Source of the DNA: Chloroflexota bacterium
Lineage (GTDB): Bacteria; Chloroflexota; Limnocylindria; Limnocylindrales; CSP1-4
Reading direction: 5' to 3'
DNA: 64,000 bases
Assembly (NCBI GenBank): GCA_029778235.1
Contig: JAKOQS010000066.1
Span: 18,286-82,285, forward strand
Shown: positions 1 through 10,164 of the stretch, one piece after another
Layout of the letters: each line of letters opens with the position of its first letter
Numbering within the stretch: the first letter of the stretch is position 1
Program-made: the position numbers and the translations under genes
Notes under the pieces: model-generated
The model's input: the letters and a program-made list of their open reading frames with translations, nothing else
What the model was told of the DNA's origin: nothing
Databases searched by the model: none

Positions 1-917
1 AGCCCCTCCGCCGCTCCCTGCGCCGCCAGCGCCGCGGCGACCCGGTCCGCCATCGCAGGATCGTCCACGAACGCGAGGATCGTGCTGCCGGCGCCCGACA
101 TGCACGCGCCGAGCGCGCCCGCCTCGCGGGCAGCCGCCACCAGGCGGGGGAGCTGCGGGAACACGGCAGCGCGGTACGGCTCGTGGATGCGGTCGACCGT
201 GAGCGCCGCGAGGAGGTCGCACCGACCGGCCGCGATCCCCGCCACGCCCAGGCCGACCGCGGCGATGTTGTGCACCGCGTCGCCGTGCGGGACCGCAGGC
301 GGCAGCGCCGCGCGCATCGCGGACGTGGCGAGCGGAAGCTCCGGGATGTACAGGACCGCGCGCAGCCGCGGCGGCACGTCGAGCCGGACGGCCTCGAGGC
401 GGGGCGCGCCATCCGCCCCGACCACCCACCCGGCGATCGTGAACCCGCCGAGCAGGGCCGGCGCCGCGTTGTCCGGGTGACCCTCGATCGAGGTCGCCAC
501 CTCGAGCATCTCCCGCGCCGGCATCGCGCTCCCGGCGAGCGTGTCGGCCGCCACGACCCCGGCGACGGTCGCCGCGGCGGATGACCCCAGGCCGCGCGAG
601 AGGGGGATGTCGTTCGTCATCCGGATCCGCCAGCCGATCGACGCGGCATCGGCGGAGCCCGCGCGTGCGAACGCGGCATCCAGGGCGCGCACGACCCGGT
701 TGGACCGGTCGGCCGGCAGCTCGCCCGCCCCCTCGCCCTCCACGAGCAGCTCGATGGCCGCTCCGGGCCGCGCGACCGCCTCGATCTCCACCCGGTTCGC
801 CAGGTCGAGGGCGAGGCCGAGGCAGTCGTACCCCGCACCCAGGTTCGCCGCCGTGGCCGGGACCTCCACGACGACCCGGCGGCCGTCGAGGTCCGCGGGG
901 CGGATCGGAACGCTCAC
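1..917 (-). CDS. thrB: Homoserine kinase (GHMP kinase), truncated at window start
   Basis: Minus-strand frame from GTG at 917 reads [35 protein letters not shown]..., a GHMP kinase N-terminus; follows thrC with GTGA overlap. Confidence 0.88.
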   Translation of the reverse strand, partial: MSVPIRPADLDGRRVVVEVPATAANLGAGYDCLGLALDLANRVEIEAVARPGAAIELLVEGEGAGELPADRSNRVVRALDAAFARAGSADAASIGWRIRMTNDIPLSRGLGSSAAATVAGVVAADTLAGSAMPAREMLEVATSIEGHPDNAAPALLGGFTIAGWVVGADGAPRLEAVRLDVPPRLRAVLYIPELPLATSAMRAALPPAVPHGDAVHNIAAVGLGVAGIAAGRCDLLAALTVDRIHEPYRAAVFPQLPRLVAAAREAGALGACMSGAGSTILAFVDDPAMADRVAAALAAQGAAEG

Positions 918-1987
918 CAGCCGAGTGCGGACATGACGGCCTCGGTCCGCGGGGCCGCATGGATGATCTCGGGGACGATCGTGCCCGCGGTGTCGGGGTC
1001 CTTGAGGCCGTGCCCGGTGAGCACGCACACGACCGCCGCGTCACGCTCCAGCCGGCCCTCGGCCACGAGCTTCCGCACCCCCGCGATGCTCGCCGCGGAC
1101 GACGGCTCGCAGAAGATCCCCTCCAGCCGGACCACGTCCCGGTACGCGGCGAGGATCTCCTCGTCGGTCACCGCCTCGATGAGACCGCCGGACTCGTCGC
1201 GGGCCGCCACCGCACGGTCCCACGACGCGGGGTTCCCGATCCGGATCGCCGTCGCGACCGTCTCCGGATGCTCCACGGGGTGGCCGAGGACGATCGGGGC
1301 CGCCCCGGCGGCCTGGAAGCCCATCATCCGCGGCAGCGAGCCGGCCAGCCCCGCCTCGCGGTACGCGCGGAAGCCCGCCCAGTAGGCGGTGATGTTGCCG
1401 GCGTTGCCGACCGGGATCGCGAGGACGTCCGGGGCATGCCCCAGGTCGTCGACGACCTCGAAGGCGGCGGTCTTCTGGCCCTCGATGCGGTACGGGTTGA
1501 CCGAGTTGACGAGCGTGACGGGGTGGAGGTCCTGCTCGGCGAGCTCGCGGACCACGCGGAGCGCCTCGTCGAAGTTCCCCTCGACCGCGACCACCCGGGC
1601 GCCGGCGACGAGCGCCTGCAGCAGCTTGCCCAGTGCGATCTTGCCCGCGGGCAGGAGGACGACGACCTCGAGGCCGGCCGCCGCCCCGTACGCCGCCGCC
1701 GATGCCGACGTGTTGCCGGTCGAGGCGCAGACGATCGACCGGGCGCCCTCCTCGAGCGCCTTCGCCACGGCGACCACCATCCCGCGATCCTTGAACGAGC
1801 CCGTCGGGTTCATCCCCTCGAACTTGAGGTAGAGCTCGTCGAGCCCGACCGACTCGGCGAGGCGGCACGTGCGAACGAGCGGCGTCGCGCCCTCGCCGAG
1901 CGAGATCCGGGGGGTCCGCTCGGTCAGCGGCAGGAACGAGGCGTACCGGTCGAGCAGCCGCGGCCGGCCGGGCCCGGCCCAGCTCAC
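914..1987 (-). CDS. thrC: Threonine synthase (PLP-dependent)
   Basis: ORF includes [41 protein letters not shown] and [16 protein letters not shown] start at 1987 overlaps the hom stop. Confidence 0.95.
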   Translation of the reverse strand: MSWAGPGRPRLLDRYASFLPLTERTPRISLGEGATPLVRTCRLAESVGLDELYLKFEGMNPTGSFKDRGMVVAVAKALEEGARSIVCASTGNTSASAAAYGAAAGLEVVVLLPAGKIALGKLLQALVAGARVVAVEGNFDEALRVVRELAEQDLHPVTLVNSVNPYRIEGQKTAAFEVVDDLGHAPDVLAIPVGNAGNITAYWAGFRAYREAGLAGSLPRMMGFQAAGAAPIVLGHPVEHPETVATAIRIGNPASWDRAVAARDESGGLIEAVTDEEILAAYRDVVRLEGIFCEPSSAASIAGVRKLVAEGRLERDAAVVCVLTGHGLKDPDTAGTIVPEIIHAAPRTEAVMSALGW

Positions 1988-3255
1988 GCGAGGCCCTCGA
2001 CCGGGTAGAGGGCCGGGTCCGCGTCGTCGGGCAGGATCGCGGTGAGCTCGGAGCGGAACGCGTGCGCGGAGAGGGGCTCGCGGGAGACGATCGCCGGTCC
2101 GCCGGGGACGACCGCGAGCCAGCGACGGTCGGCGGCGAGCCAGGCGGCCTCGGCCGCGGCGGGGTCGGAGCGGACCGCCTCGGCCTCGGGGAGGCCCGCC
2201 CAGGTGCTGCCGGCGCCGCGGGCGATCGCGACGAGGTCCCCGAGGACGGCGGAGCTGGTGGCGTCGCCGCCGGCTCCCGGCCCGGCGAACGCGACGGTGC
2301 CGACCGGCGCGCCGTCCACCTCGATCCGGTTCAGGACGCCACGGGTCCGCCCGAGGGGCGAGTCGACCGGCACCGCGGTGGGCACCACGGCCGCCGCGAC
2401 CCGGCCATCGGCTCCCGGCCGCGCCGACGCGACGAGGCGGAGGACCAGGCCGTGCTCGGCGGCGCCGGCGACGTCGGAGCCGGTGACGCCGGTGATCCCC
2501 GGCCGGCCGGGCCCGCGGAGGCGCGGCGCCGTGCGGACCACGGCCTGCGGCGCGAGCCACCCGCCGAAGGCCAGTCGGGCCAGGATCACGACCTTGGACG
2601 CGGCATCGCCGCCCTCGACGTCTGCCGTGGGGTCGGCCTCCGCGTACCCGGCCGCCTGGGCGGTCCGCAGCACGTCGGCGTAGTCGCTCCCGTCCTCGGC
2701 CATCGCGGTGAGGATGAAGTTCGTGGTGCCGTTGACGATCCCGCGGACCTCCGTCACCCGGTTGGCGGCGAGGTCCGCCGCCAGCGGCCCGAGCACGGGG
2801 ATGCCGCCGCCGACCGCCGCCTCGAACCGCAGCGGGACGCCCTGACGCCGCGCGAGCGCCTCGAGCTCCGGGCCGTGCGCAGCGAGGAGCGCCTTGTTGG
2901 CGGTCACGACCGGCTTGCCGTTCTCGAGTGCAGCCCGGACGAGGCTCCGCGCCGGCTCCTGGCCCCCGATCAGCTCGACCACGACGTCCACGTCGGGCGC
3001 GGTCGCGAGGTGCTCCGCGGCGTCCGTCAGGAGGTCGCCCGGCACCCCGAGCGCGACCGCGCGCTCGGGATCCACGGTCGCCACGCCGGCGAGCGCCAGG
3101 TGCGGACCATGGGAGACGGCGAGCCGCTCCGCGCGCTCGAGGAACCCGCGGACCACGGCGGAGCCGACGGTACCGGCACCGAGCACGGCCACGCGAAGGA
3201 CGGAGCGGGCAGCGGCGCCGCCGAGCGCCGAGGCGGGGTCGAAGGGGGGCGTCAT
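1984..3255 (-). CDS. hom: Homoserine dehydrogenase
   Basis: NAD-binding [69 protein letters not shown]. Confidence 0.95.
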   Translation of the reverse strand: MTPPFDPASALGGAAARSVLRVAVLGAGTVGSAVVRGFLERAERLAVSHGPHLALAGVATVDPERAVALGVPGDLLTDAAEHLATAPDVDVVVELIGGQEPARSLVRAALENGKPVVTANKALLAAHGPELEALARRQGVPLRFEAAVGGGIPVLGPLAADLAANRVTEVRGIVNGTTNFILTAMAEDGSDYADVLRTAQAAGYAEADPTADVEGGDAASKVVILARLAFGGWLAPQAVVRTAPRLRGPGRPGITGVTGSDVAGAAEHGLVLRLVASARPGADGRVAAAVVPTAVPVDSPLGRTRGVLNRIEVDGAPVGTVAFAGPGAGGDATSSAVLGDLVAIARGAGSTWAGLPEAEAVRSDPAAAEAAWLAADRRWLAVVPGGPAIVSREPLSAHAFRSELTAILPDDADPALYPVEGLA

Positions 3256-3359
3256 GGTCCCGCATGGTAGCCGAGCGCCGGAGGCTCACGCGTCGCCATG
3301 TGGGCGCCCCGCACACGGGACCGCCTCCGGCATGGGGCCTCCGGTAGACTCCGTGGGCC

Positions 3360-4379
3360 ATGACCAGCCCCGCCCCCGCCTCCGCGACCGCCGGCACGAC
3401 GATCCCGTCCGCCCCTCGGATCTTCAGCGGGATCCAGCCGTCGGGCGCTCCGCACATCGGCAACGACCTGGGCGCGATCCGCAACTACGTGGCGCTCCAG
3501 GACCGGTACGAGGCGATCTACTGCATCGTCGACTACCACGCCCTCACGAGCACCCACGACCCGGACGTCCTCCGCCAGCGGACGCGGGAGATGTCGGCGG
3601 CCCTCCTGGCGCTCGGCCTGGACCCCGACCGGTGCACGCTGTTCGTCCAGTCGCACCGGCCCGAGGTCACCGAGCTCGCCTGGCTGTTCACGACCGTGAC
3701 GCCCGTCGCCTGGCTCCAGCGGACCCCGACGTACAAGGAGAAGCGGCAGAACCAGCCGGAGGACGTGAACCACGGCCTGCTCACGTACCCGGTCCTCCAG
3801 GCGGCCGACATCGTCCTCTACAAGGCCTCGCTCGTCCCGGTGGGCAAGGACCAGGCCGCCCACCTGGAGCTCAGCCGGGAGATCGTGCGCGCGTTCAACG
3901 CCCGCTACGGCGAGACGTTCCCCGAGCCGCAGGCCGTGCACACGGAGGCGCCGGTCGTCCTGGGCACCGACGGCGCCCGGAAGATGAGCAAGTCCCTGGG
4001 GAACACCATCGAGATCTTCGCCGAGCCGGACGTCGTCCGGCGCCAGGTCATGAGCATGGTCACGGACACCCAGCGGATCCTGCGGAGCGATCCGGGCCGT
4101 CCGGAGGTCTGCAACGTCTGCCGCCTCCACCGGTTCTTCGGCGACGACTACGAGGAGATCTGGGACGGCGAACGCACGGCACGCACCGGTTGCGTGGACA
4201 CCAAGAAGCTGCTGGCCGAGCGGATCATCGCCCGGTACGCCGAGCCCCGCGAGCGCTACCTCGAGCTCATGGCCGACCCGGGACGGGTCGAGAGGATCCT
4301 GGAGGAGGGGGCGGAGCGGATCCGCCCGATCGCCCGGGCGACCATCGACGAGGTCCATGCGCGCATGGGCCTCCGCTGA
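3360..4379 (+). CDS. trpS: Tryptophanyl-tRNA synthetase
   Basis: [27 protein letters not shown] (class I HIGN) and [10 protein letters not shown] (KMSKS) motifs. Confidence 0.97.
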   Translation: MTSPAPASATAGTTIPSAPRIFSGIQPSGAPHIGNDLGAIRNYVALQDRYEAIYCIVDYHALTSTHDPDVLRQRTREMSAALLALGLDPDRCTLFVQSHRPEVTELAWLFTTVTPVAWLQRTPTYKEKRQNQPEDVNHGLLTYPVLQAADIVLYKASLVPVGKDQAAHLELSREIVRAFNARYGETFPEPQAVHTEAPVVLGTDGARKMSKSLGNTIEIFAEPDVVRRQVMSMVTDTQRILRSDPGRPEVCNVCRLHRFFGDDYEEIWDGERTARTGCVDTKKLLAERIIARYAEPRERYLELMADPGRVERILEEGAERIRPIARATIDEVHARMGLR

Positions 4380-4409
4380 CGCGCCGGACGGTGTGCGCCG
4401 GCGGGTAGG

Positions 4410-5717
4410 ATGTCGGCGGAGGCCGGCGCCGCGCCGGCCGAGGGAGGAGGCTCCCGCGTGAACGAGGACGGCCCTGCGCCCGCCGACGGCGGGGTGATGG
4501 CGCGCCACCCGCGCCTGGTCTACACGATCCTCGTCCTCGCGGTCGTCGCGCTCGCCCTCTACGTCTCGACCTACGCCGCCGCGTTCTTCTTCGGCTTCGG
4601 CGACGTCATCCTCATCTTCTTCCTCGCGTGGCTGATCGCGTTCATGGTGACGCCGATCGCGAACATCCTCGCCCGGTACGTCCCGCTGGTGAACCGGGCG
4701 ATCGCGGTCGTCGTCGTCTACGTCGTGCTCGTGGGGGTCGTCGCGTTCACCGTGGTCTACCTCGCGGCCGTCCTCGCGTCGTCCGTCTCGTCGTTCCTGG
4801 ACAACCTGCCCCAGTACCAGCAAGACCTGCCGGCCATCCTCGCCCCGCTGCAGGAGCGGCTCGCGTCGGTCGGCCTGAACGTGGACCTCGTCGCGCTGGC
4901 GAACGGCGTCGTGGACTGGTTCCGCCAGAACGCGACCGAGATCCTCAACGTGATCCAGTCGGTGGCCGTCGCGAGCATCGGCATCGCGGGCAACGCGATC
5001 ATCGTGTTCTTCCTCTCGATCTACATCGCGGTGGACCGCGACCGGATCGTCTCCTTCCTCTACCGCCTGGTCCCTCCGCGCTTCGGCGAGGAGGCGCGCC
5101 TCTTCCAGACGAGCGTCGGCAAGTCGTTCGGCGGGTTCATCCGGAGCCAGGTGACGCAGGGCGTGATCTTCGCCGTCCTGGCGGCGGCGACCAGCCTCCT
5201 GCTCGGCCTCCCGTTCACCGCGCTGACGGCGAGCCTCTCCGGCCTCCTTCAGGCGATCCCGTTCTTCGGTCCGTTCATCTCGTGGGCACCGCCGGTCATC
5301 GTCGCCGTCTTCACCAAGCCCGAAGCGATCCTGCCCGCGCTGGTGATCATGGGCGTCGGCTGGTTCCTGACGATGAACGTGATCCAGCCGCGCCTGATGG
5401 CGGGAGCGCTCTCGATCCACCCGATCGTGGTCCTCGGCTCCGTGATCGTCGGGAGCAAGGTCGCCGGCATCGCCGGGGCGGTCTTCGCGATCCCGATCGC
5501 CGCGGTTGCGAGCGCCTTCTTCTTCTTCTACCTGCAGCGGACCGAGCGCGGCCGCAGCGTGAGCGAGCGTGCAGCGGCGCGGGTCTCGGCGCGCGAGGGG
5601 CGCCGCGTGCGCGCACCCAGGCCGCCCGACGCGCACGAGCCCTCCCCGAGTGCCGAGGACGCCGAGGGTCCGGATGGCGCGGATGCCGCTGCCGACGGCC
5701 TGCCGGAGCGCGCGTGA
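4410..5717 (+). CDS. AI-2E family transporter (YdiK/TqsA-like permease)
   Basis: Multi-TM protein with FAVLAAATSLLLGLPFTALTASLSGLLQAIPFFGPFISWAPPVIVA, typical of the AI-2E transporter family. Confidence 0.85.
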   Translation: MSAEAGAAPAEGGGSRVNEDGPAPADGGVMARHPRLVYTILVLAVVALALYVSTYAAAFFFGFGDVILIFFLAWLIAFMVTPIANILARYVPLVNRAIAVVVVYVVLVGVVAFTVVYLAAVLASSVSSFLDNLPQYQQDLPAILAPLQERLASVGLNVDLVALANGVVDWFRQNATEILNVIQSVAVASIGIAGNAIIVFFLSIYIAVDRDRIVSFLYRLVPPRFGEEARLFQTSVGKSFGGFIRSQVTQGVIFAVLAAATSLLLGLPFTALTASLSGLLQAIPFFGPFISWAPPVIVAVFTKPEAILPALVIMGVGWFLTMNVIQPRLMAGALSIHPIVVLGSVIVGSKVAGIAGAVFAIPIAAVASAFFFFYLQRTERGRSVSERAAARVSAREGRRVRAPRPPDAHEPSPSAEDAEGPDGADAAADGLPERA

Positions 5718-6694
5718 CGAGCCGCCCTGCCCCCGGTCCCGAGGATCCGACCGTCCTCGCGGTCCGCGCCGAGGGCGCATCCGCCGAGGGCGGCCGGCCG
5801 GAGGCGCCGACGCTGCGCTCGGCTGCGCGCGCCCGGTCCGAGCGCCCGCGGCCGGTGGACGCCTCGCGCGCCCGGCGCGGCGTGGCGCGGCCGCTCGCCG
5901 AGTGGGCGACGCCGCCGCGCATCCTCGTGACCAACGACGACGGCATCGACTCGCGGGGCCTCGCGGCGCTCGCGCGTGCGCTCGACGCCCTCGGCGACGT
6001 CTACGTCATCGCACCGGAGACGAACCAGAGCACGGTGGGCCACCTCAAGACGATGCTGCGGCCGCTGCGCATCCGCGAGCGCCGCCTCGCAGACGGGCGC
6101 CGCGGCTGGGCGATCGACGGGTCGCCGACGGACGCCGTGAGCGCGGCCTTCCTCGGCTACTTCGGCCACGGCTTCGACCTCGTGGCGTCCGGCGTGAACT
6201 ACGGCAACAACCTCGGCGACGACATGACCTACTCCGGGACGGTGAGCGCCGCGATGGAGGCCGTCATCAACGGGTGCCCGGCGTTCGCCATCAGCCAGGC
6301 GCTCAATGGGGACGTCGACTTCGACCTCGCCGAGCGCGCCGCCGTGGTCGTCGCGCGGGGGATCCTCGAGCGCGGCCTGGACGACGGCGAGCTGCTCAAC
6401 GTGAACGTCCCGTCGGTCCCCGTCGAGGCGTGCGGCGGGATCGAGATCACCCGGCTGGGCCAGCGTGTCTACCAGGACGAGCTCGTCGAGCGGATCGACC
6501 CCCGCGGGCTCCCCTACTACTGGATCGGCGGCCAGCCGCCGACCGGCGTCGCGGCGCGCGGGACCGACTTCAGCGCCGTGGAGGCCGGCCGGATCAGCGT
6601 GACGCCGATCCACCTCGACCTGACGGCTCGCGGCCTGCTGCGGCGCCTGCGGGAGTGGGACCTGGACCTCGCGGGCGGCCGCGCCGACGGCTGA
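5714..6694 (+). CDS. surE: 5'/3'-nucleotidase SurE
   Basis: RILVTNDDGIDSRGLAALARAL, GSPTDAVSAAFLGYF, SGVNYGNNLGDDMTYSGTVSAAMEA; start uncertain (GTG 5714 overlapping the upstream stop, or an internal start nearer the core). Confidence 0.9.
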   Translation: MTSRPAPGPEDPTVLAVRAEGASAEGGRPEAPTLRSAARARSERPRPVDASRARRGVARPLAEWATPPRILVTNDDGIDSRGLAALARALDALGDVYVIAPETNQSTVGHLKTMLRPLRIRERRLADGRRGWAIDGSPTDAVSAAFLGYFGHGFDLVASGVNYGNNLGDDMTYSGTVSAAMEAVINGCPAFAISQALNGDVDFDLAERAAVVVARGILERGLDDGELLNVNVPSVPVEACGGIEITRLGQRVYQDELVERIDPRGLPYYWIGGQPPTGVAARGTDFSAVEAGRISVTPIHLDLTARGLLRRLREWDLDLAGGRADG

Positions 6695-6784
6695 GGCGGC
6701 GGCCGGCCCCAGGGCAGCGCCCGCCCGAGGCGCCCGGCCCCTGGGCGGTGGCGCCGACGGCCAGGCGCCCGGCCCCGGGCGGCC

Positions 6785-8401
6785 TCAGCGACGCTTCTTC
6801 CGGTCCGCGACGATCTCGCGTGCGGCGTTGCGGCCCGGGACGCCCGTCACGCCGCCGCCCGGATGGGCGCCGGCGCCGCACAGGTAGAGTCCCGCGACCG
6901 GGTACCGATACCGCGCAAGCCCGAGCATGGGACGCCACGCGAACCACTGGTCCAGCCCCGGCTCGCCGTGGTACGGGTGCCCGCCGGCGACGCCGAGCTC
7001 CCGCTCGATGTCACCCGGGGTGAGCACCTGCCGCGCGGTGACGAGGCCGGAGATCCCCGGCGCCACCGACTCCAGCCTCGCCACGACGGCATCGCCCACG
7101 GCCTTCCGCGCCGCGTCGTCCCAGCGCCCTGCGCGGAGCGTGTACGGCGTCCACTGGGCGATCACGCTCATCACGTGTCGTCCCTGCGGCGCGAGGGACC
7201 GGTCCACGAGGGATGGGATCGTCGCCTCGAGCACGAGCTCGTCGGAGACGCGGCCGTACTTGCTCGCGTCGAAGGCGCGCTCGACTGCGTCGATGCCCTC
7301 GGCGAGCACGATCCTGCCGCGGAGGCGCTTGGCGCCGTCCTCTCCGGAGCCGGCGGCAGGAAAGACGGGGAGGGCGGTGAGGGCCAGGTTGACCTTGGTG
7401 ACGGATCCGGGTGTCCGGATGTTGCCGGCGCGCCAGCGGAGGGTCGGGCCGGCGGTCATGGGATCGAGAAGCGAGAGGACGGTGGTCTTCGGGTCGATCG
7501 CGCTGGCGACAACGGGTGCGTCGATCTCCTCGCCCGAGGCGAGCGCGACCCCCGTGGCACGGTCGCCGACCGTCCGGATCGCCACGACCTCCGCGTTCGT
7601 GCGCACCTCCGCACCGGCAGCGCGCGCGGCCGCGACGAGCGCCTCTGCGAGCGCACCCGGGCCACCGCGCGCGATGACGGTCTCGCCCGCCGCGCCGCCG
7701 TCGTTGCCCGCCGAGTCGGCGAGCAGCACCTGGGTCGTGCCGCCGGACCATGGGCCCATCGTCGTGAAGCGGACACCGCGCCAGGCGACGACCGCCCGCA
7801 GGGCGTCGGTCTCGAACGCCTCGGCGACGAAGTCGGCGACCGCCATCGGCAGGTACCGGAGCAGCGCCTGGGCATCCTTGCGGTCGAGGCCGCGGAACGC
7901 GCGACCCAGCAGGAGCCCGCGGAGGGCATCCGAGACCGTGGGGCTCGACGGATCGGGCGGCGTCGTGTCGCCGATCTCGCCGAGGAAGCGGGCCAGTGCC
8001 CGCACGCGCCGGTCGAAGTCAACGTAGGCGTCGGCGTCCGCGGGGGACCACGCCCGGAGCTCGTTCGCGGTCCGCGCGGGATCGGACCAGAGGGTGATCG
8101 CCCGGCCGTCGGGGCGCGGGGCGAAGACCCGCACCTCGGGCGCGACGAGGCCGAGGCCGGCGTCGTAGAGGCCGAGGTCCCTGGCCACGGTGGGCCGGAG
8201 CCTGCCGACAGTGTGGAAGAAGGAGGGGGCGTAGGTCCCGTCGGCGATCTCCACCGTCCCGACGAGGCCCCCGGCGCGGTCCCGCCGCTCGAGGACCAGG
8301 GTCCGGACGCCCGCCTTCGCGAGGTACGCCGCGGTGACGAGTCCGTTGTGCCCGGCGCCGATGACGATCGCGTCCCAGCCTTCACGCACAGCCATCGTCA
8401 C
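6785..8401 (-). CDS. FAD-dependent oxidoreductase, phytoene desaturase-like (PYROXD2/CrtI superfamily)
   Basis: N-terminal dinucleotide-binding IVIGAGHNGLVTAAYLAKAGVRTLVLERR and C-terminal GLYLCGAGAHPGGGVTGVPGRNAAREI. Confidence 0.85.
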   Translation of the reverse strand: MTMAVREGWDAIVIGAGHNGLVTAAYLAKAGVRTLVLERRDRAGGLVGTVEIADGTYAPSFFHTVGRLRPTVARDLGLYDAGLGLVAPEVRVFAPRPDGRAITLWSDPARTANELRAWSPADADAYVDFDRRVRALARFLGEIGDTTPPDPSSPTVSDALRGLLLGRAFRGLDRKDAQALLRYLPMAVADFVAEAFETDALRAVVAWRGVRFTTMGPWSGGTTQVLLADSAGNDGGAAGETVIARGGPGALAEALVAAARAAGAEVRTNAEVVAIRTVGDRATGVALASGEEIDAPVVASAIDPKTTVLSLLDPMTAGPTLRWRAGNIRTPGSVTKVNLALTALPVFPAAGSGEDGAKRLRGRIVLAEGIDAVERAFDASKYGRVSDELVLEATIPSLVDRSLAPQGRHVMSVIAQWTPYTLRAGRWDDAARKAVGDAVVARLESVAPGISGLVTARQVLTPGDIERELGVAGGHPYHGEPGLDQWFAWRPMLGLARYRYPVAGLYLCGAGAHPGGGVTGVPGRNAAREIVADRKKRR

Positions 8402-9987
8402 GCCGCCTTCTGCTTGCGGGAGCGGAGGATCTCCAGGGCGGCGAGTCGCCCGTTGGCCGCCATGATCCCGCCGCCGGGATGGGTGGACGAGCCGGCCATC
8501 CAGTAGTCGCGGATCGGGGTCCGGTAGCGCGCCCAGCCGGGGACGGGGCGGCTGAAGAAGAGCTGCTCGAGACTCAGCTCGCCGTGGAAGATGTTGCCCT
8601 CGGTGAGGCCGTAGGTCCGCTCCATGTCGAGCGGCGTCACGACCTGGCGGCCCACGATGATGTCGCGGATGTTCGGCGCGACGGTGGCGATCGCGTCGAT
8701 CACCGCGTCGCCGAAGGCCTCGCGCTGGTCGTCCCAGGTGCCCTCCGCCAGGTGGTACGGCGCGTACTGGACGAAGCAGCTCATGACGTGCTTGCCGGGC
8801 GGCGCCATCTGGGGGTCCACCAGGGTCGGGATGATCATGTCGATGTAGGGCTTCCCGCTGAAGCGTCCGTACTTCGCGTCGTCGTACGCCTGCTCCATGT
8901 AGTCGATCGACGGCGACATGCTGATCGCGCCGCGGAGGTGCTCGCCGTACCCCGGCAGCGCGGAGAAGTCGGGCAGCGCGTCGAGCGCGAGGTTCACCTT
9001 GCCCGAGCTGCCGCGGAACTTGAACGACTTCACCTCGGCGACCAGGTCGGACGGGAGCTGGCGTTCATCGAGCAGCTGCAGGAACGTGCGCCGGACGTCC
9101 ACCGCCGAGACCACCGTCCCGGCCGCGATCTCCTCGCCGGACTCCAGGACCACGCCCGTCGCCCGGTCGCCGGTGGTCAGCACCTGCGCGACCGGCGCAT
9201 CGGTCCGGATCTCCACCCCGTAGGACAGTGCGGCGCTCGCGATCGCGTCGGCGACGCCGCCGGTCCCGCCCTTGGGGATGCCCCATGCGCGGAACGCCCC
9301 GTCGATCTCGCCCATGTAGTGGTGGAGGAGGACGTAGGCCGTGCCGGGCGACTTCACGCCCAGGAAGGTCCCGATGATGCCCGAGGCGGACATCGTCGCC
9401 TTGAGCGGCTGCGTCTCGAACCACTGGTCCAGGAAGTCCGACGCGCTCATCGTCATGAGGCCGACGAACGCCTGCTGCTGCGCGCGCGGCAGCCGGCCGA
9501 AGTCGCGCAGGAGGGACGCCACGGGCGGCCAGCCGCGCGGGTCGAGGGAGGTCGGGTCCGGCGGGACGATCCCCAGGATCGGCTTGATGAACCGGGCCAT
9601 CTCGGCCATCAGCCGGCCGTACTCCTCGTACGCGTCGGCGTCGTTCTTCGACCAGCGGCGGATCTCGCGCATGGTCCAAGCGTGGTCGTCGCGCCGCCAG
9701 AGGTAGTCGTCGGGGAGGGGCGTGAAGGTCCCGTCCAGCGGGAGGATCTCCAGGCCGTGCCTCGGGAGCTCGAGCTCGCGGATGATCTCCGGGCGAAGCA
9801 GGCTGACCACGTACGACAGGACGCTGAAGCGGAACCCGGGGACGATCTCCTCCGTGGTGGTGGCGCCGCCGGTCTTGTGGCGCCGCTCCAGGACGAGGAC
9901 CGACCACCCGGCCCGGGCGAGGTACGCGGCGGTCGTGAGGCCGTTGTGGCCCCCGCCGATGATGACGGCGTCGTAGCGCTTGGCCAC
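8398..9987 (-). CDS. FAD-dependent oxidoreductase, phytoene desaturase-like, paralogue of the downstream gene
   Basis: AVIIGGGHNGLTTAAYLARAGWSVLVLERR; C-terminal GSSTHPGGGIMAANGRLAALEI; stop/start overlap with the gene at 6785..8401. Confidence 0.85.
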   Translation of the reverse strand: MAKRYDAVIIGGGHNGLTTAAYLARAGWSVLVLERRHKTGGATTTEEIVPGFRFSVLSYVVSLLRPEIIRELELPRHGLEILPLDGTFTPLPDDYLWRRDDHAWTMREIRRWSKNDADAYEEYGRLMAEMARFIKPILGIVPPDPTSLDPRGWPPVASLLRDFGRLPRAQQQAFVGLMTMSASDFLDQWFETQPLKATMSASGIIGTFLGVKSPGTAYVLLHHYMGEIDGAFRAWGIPKGGTGGVADAIASAALSYGVEIRTDAPVAQVLTTGDRATGVVLESGEEIAAGTVVSAVDVRRTFLQLLDERQLPSDLVAEVKSFKFRGSSGKVNLALDALPDFSALPGYGEHLRGAISMSPSIDYMEQAYDDAKYGRFSGKPYIDMIIPTLVDPQMAPPGKHVMSCFVQYAPYHLAEGTWDDQREAFGDAVIDAIATVAPNIRDIIVGRQVVTPLDMERTYGLTEGNIFHGELSLEQLFFSRPVPGWARYRTPIRDYWMAGSSTHPGGGIMAANGRLAALEILRSRKQKAA

Positions 9988-10051
9988 GGGTGCCTCCGGT
10001 GCGCGATGGGGGGTCGGGTCGGGCATCCTCGTCGCGGGGACGCGGACACGC

Positions 10052-10074
10052 TGCAGGCCGGCATCCGGCCTGCA
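10052..10074. promoter_or_regulatory. Perfect 10-bp inverted repeat with 3-nt spacer in divergent intergenic region, candidate operator
   Basis: TGCAGGCCGG-CAT-CCGGCCTGCA; followed by direct repeats CCTGCATAC at 10069-10077 and 10082-10090. Confidence 0.55.
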
Positions 10075-10164
10075 TACGATTCCTGCATACTCTAGCGGCT
10101 GGCCGGCCCGACGGGGTCCCGGCGATGCGCCCCCTCGATCCCACCCGCACCCGGAGGTCCACCC

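Noticed and set aside
914-3484. 856-aa minus ORF as a fused Hom-ThrC-like protein
   Set aside because: N-terminal half is an off-frame reading of hom; thrC begins at GTG 1987
6695-6784. Repeated AGGCGCCCGGCCCC(T)GGGCGG segments between surE and the FAD oxidoreductase
   Set aside because: Two short GC-rich copies in a convergent gap; most simply terminator-like structure, not enough to call a repeat family
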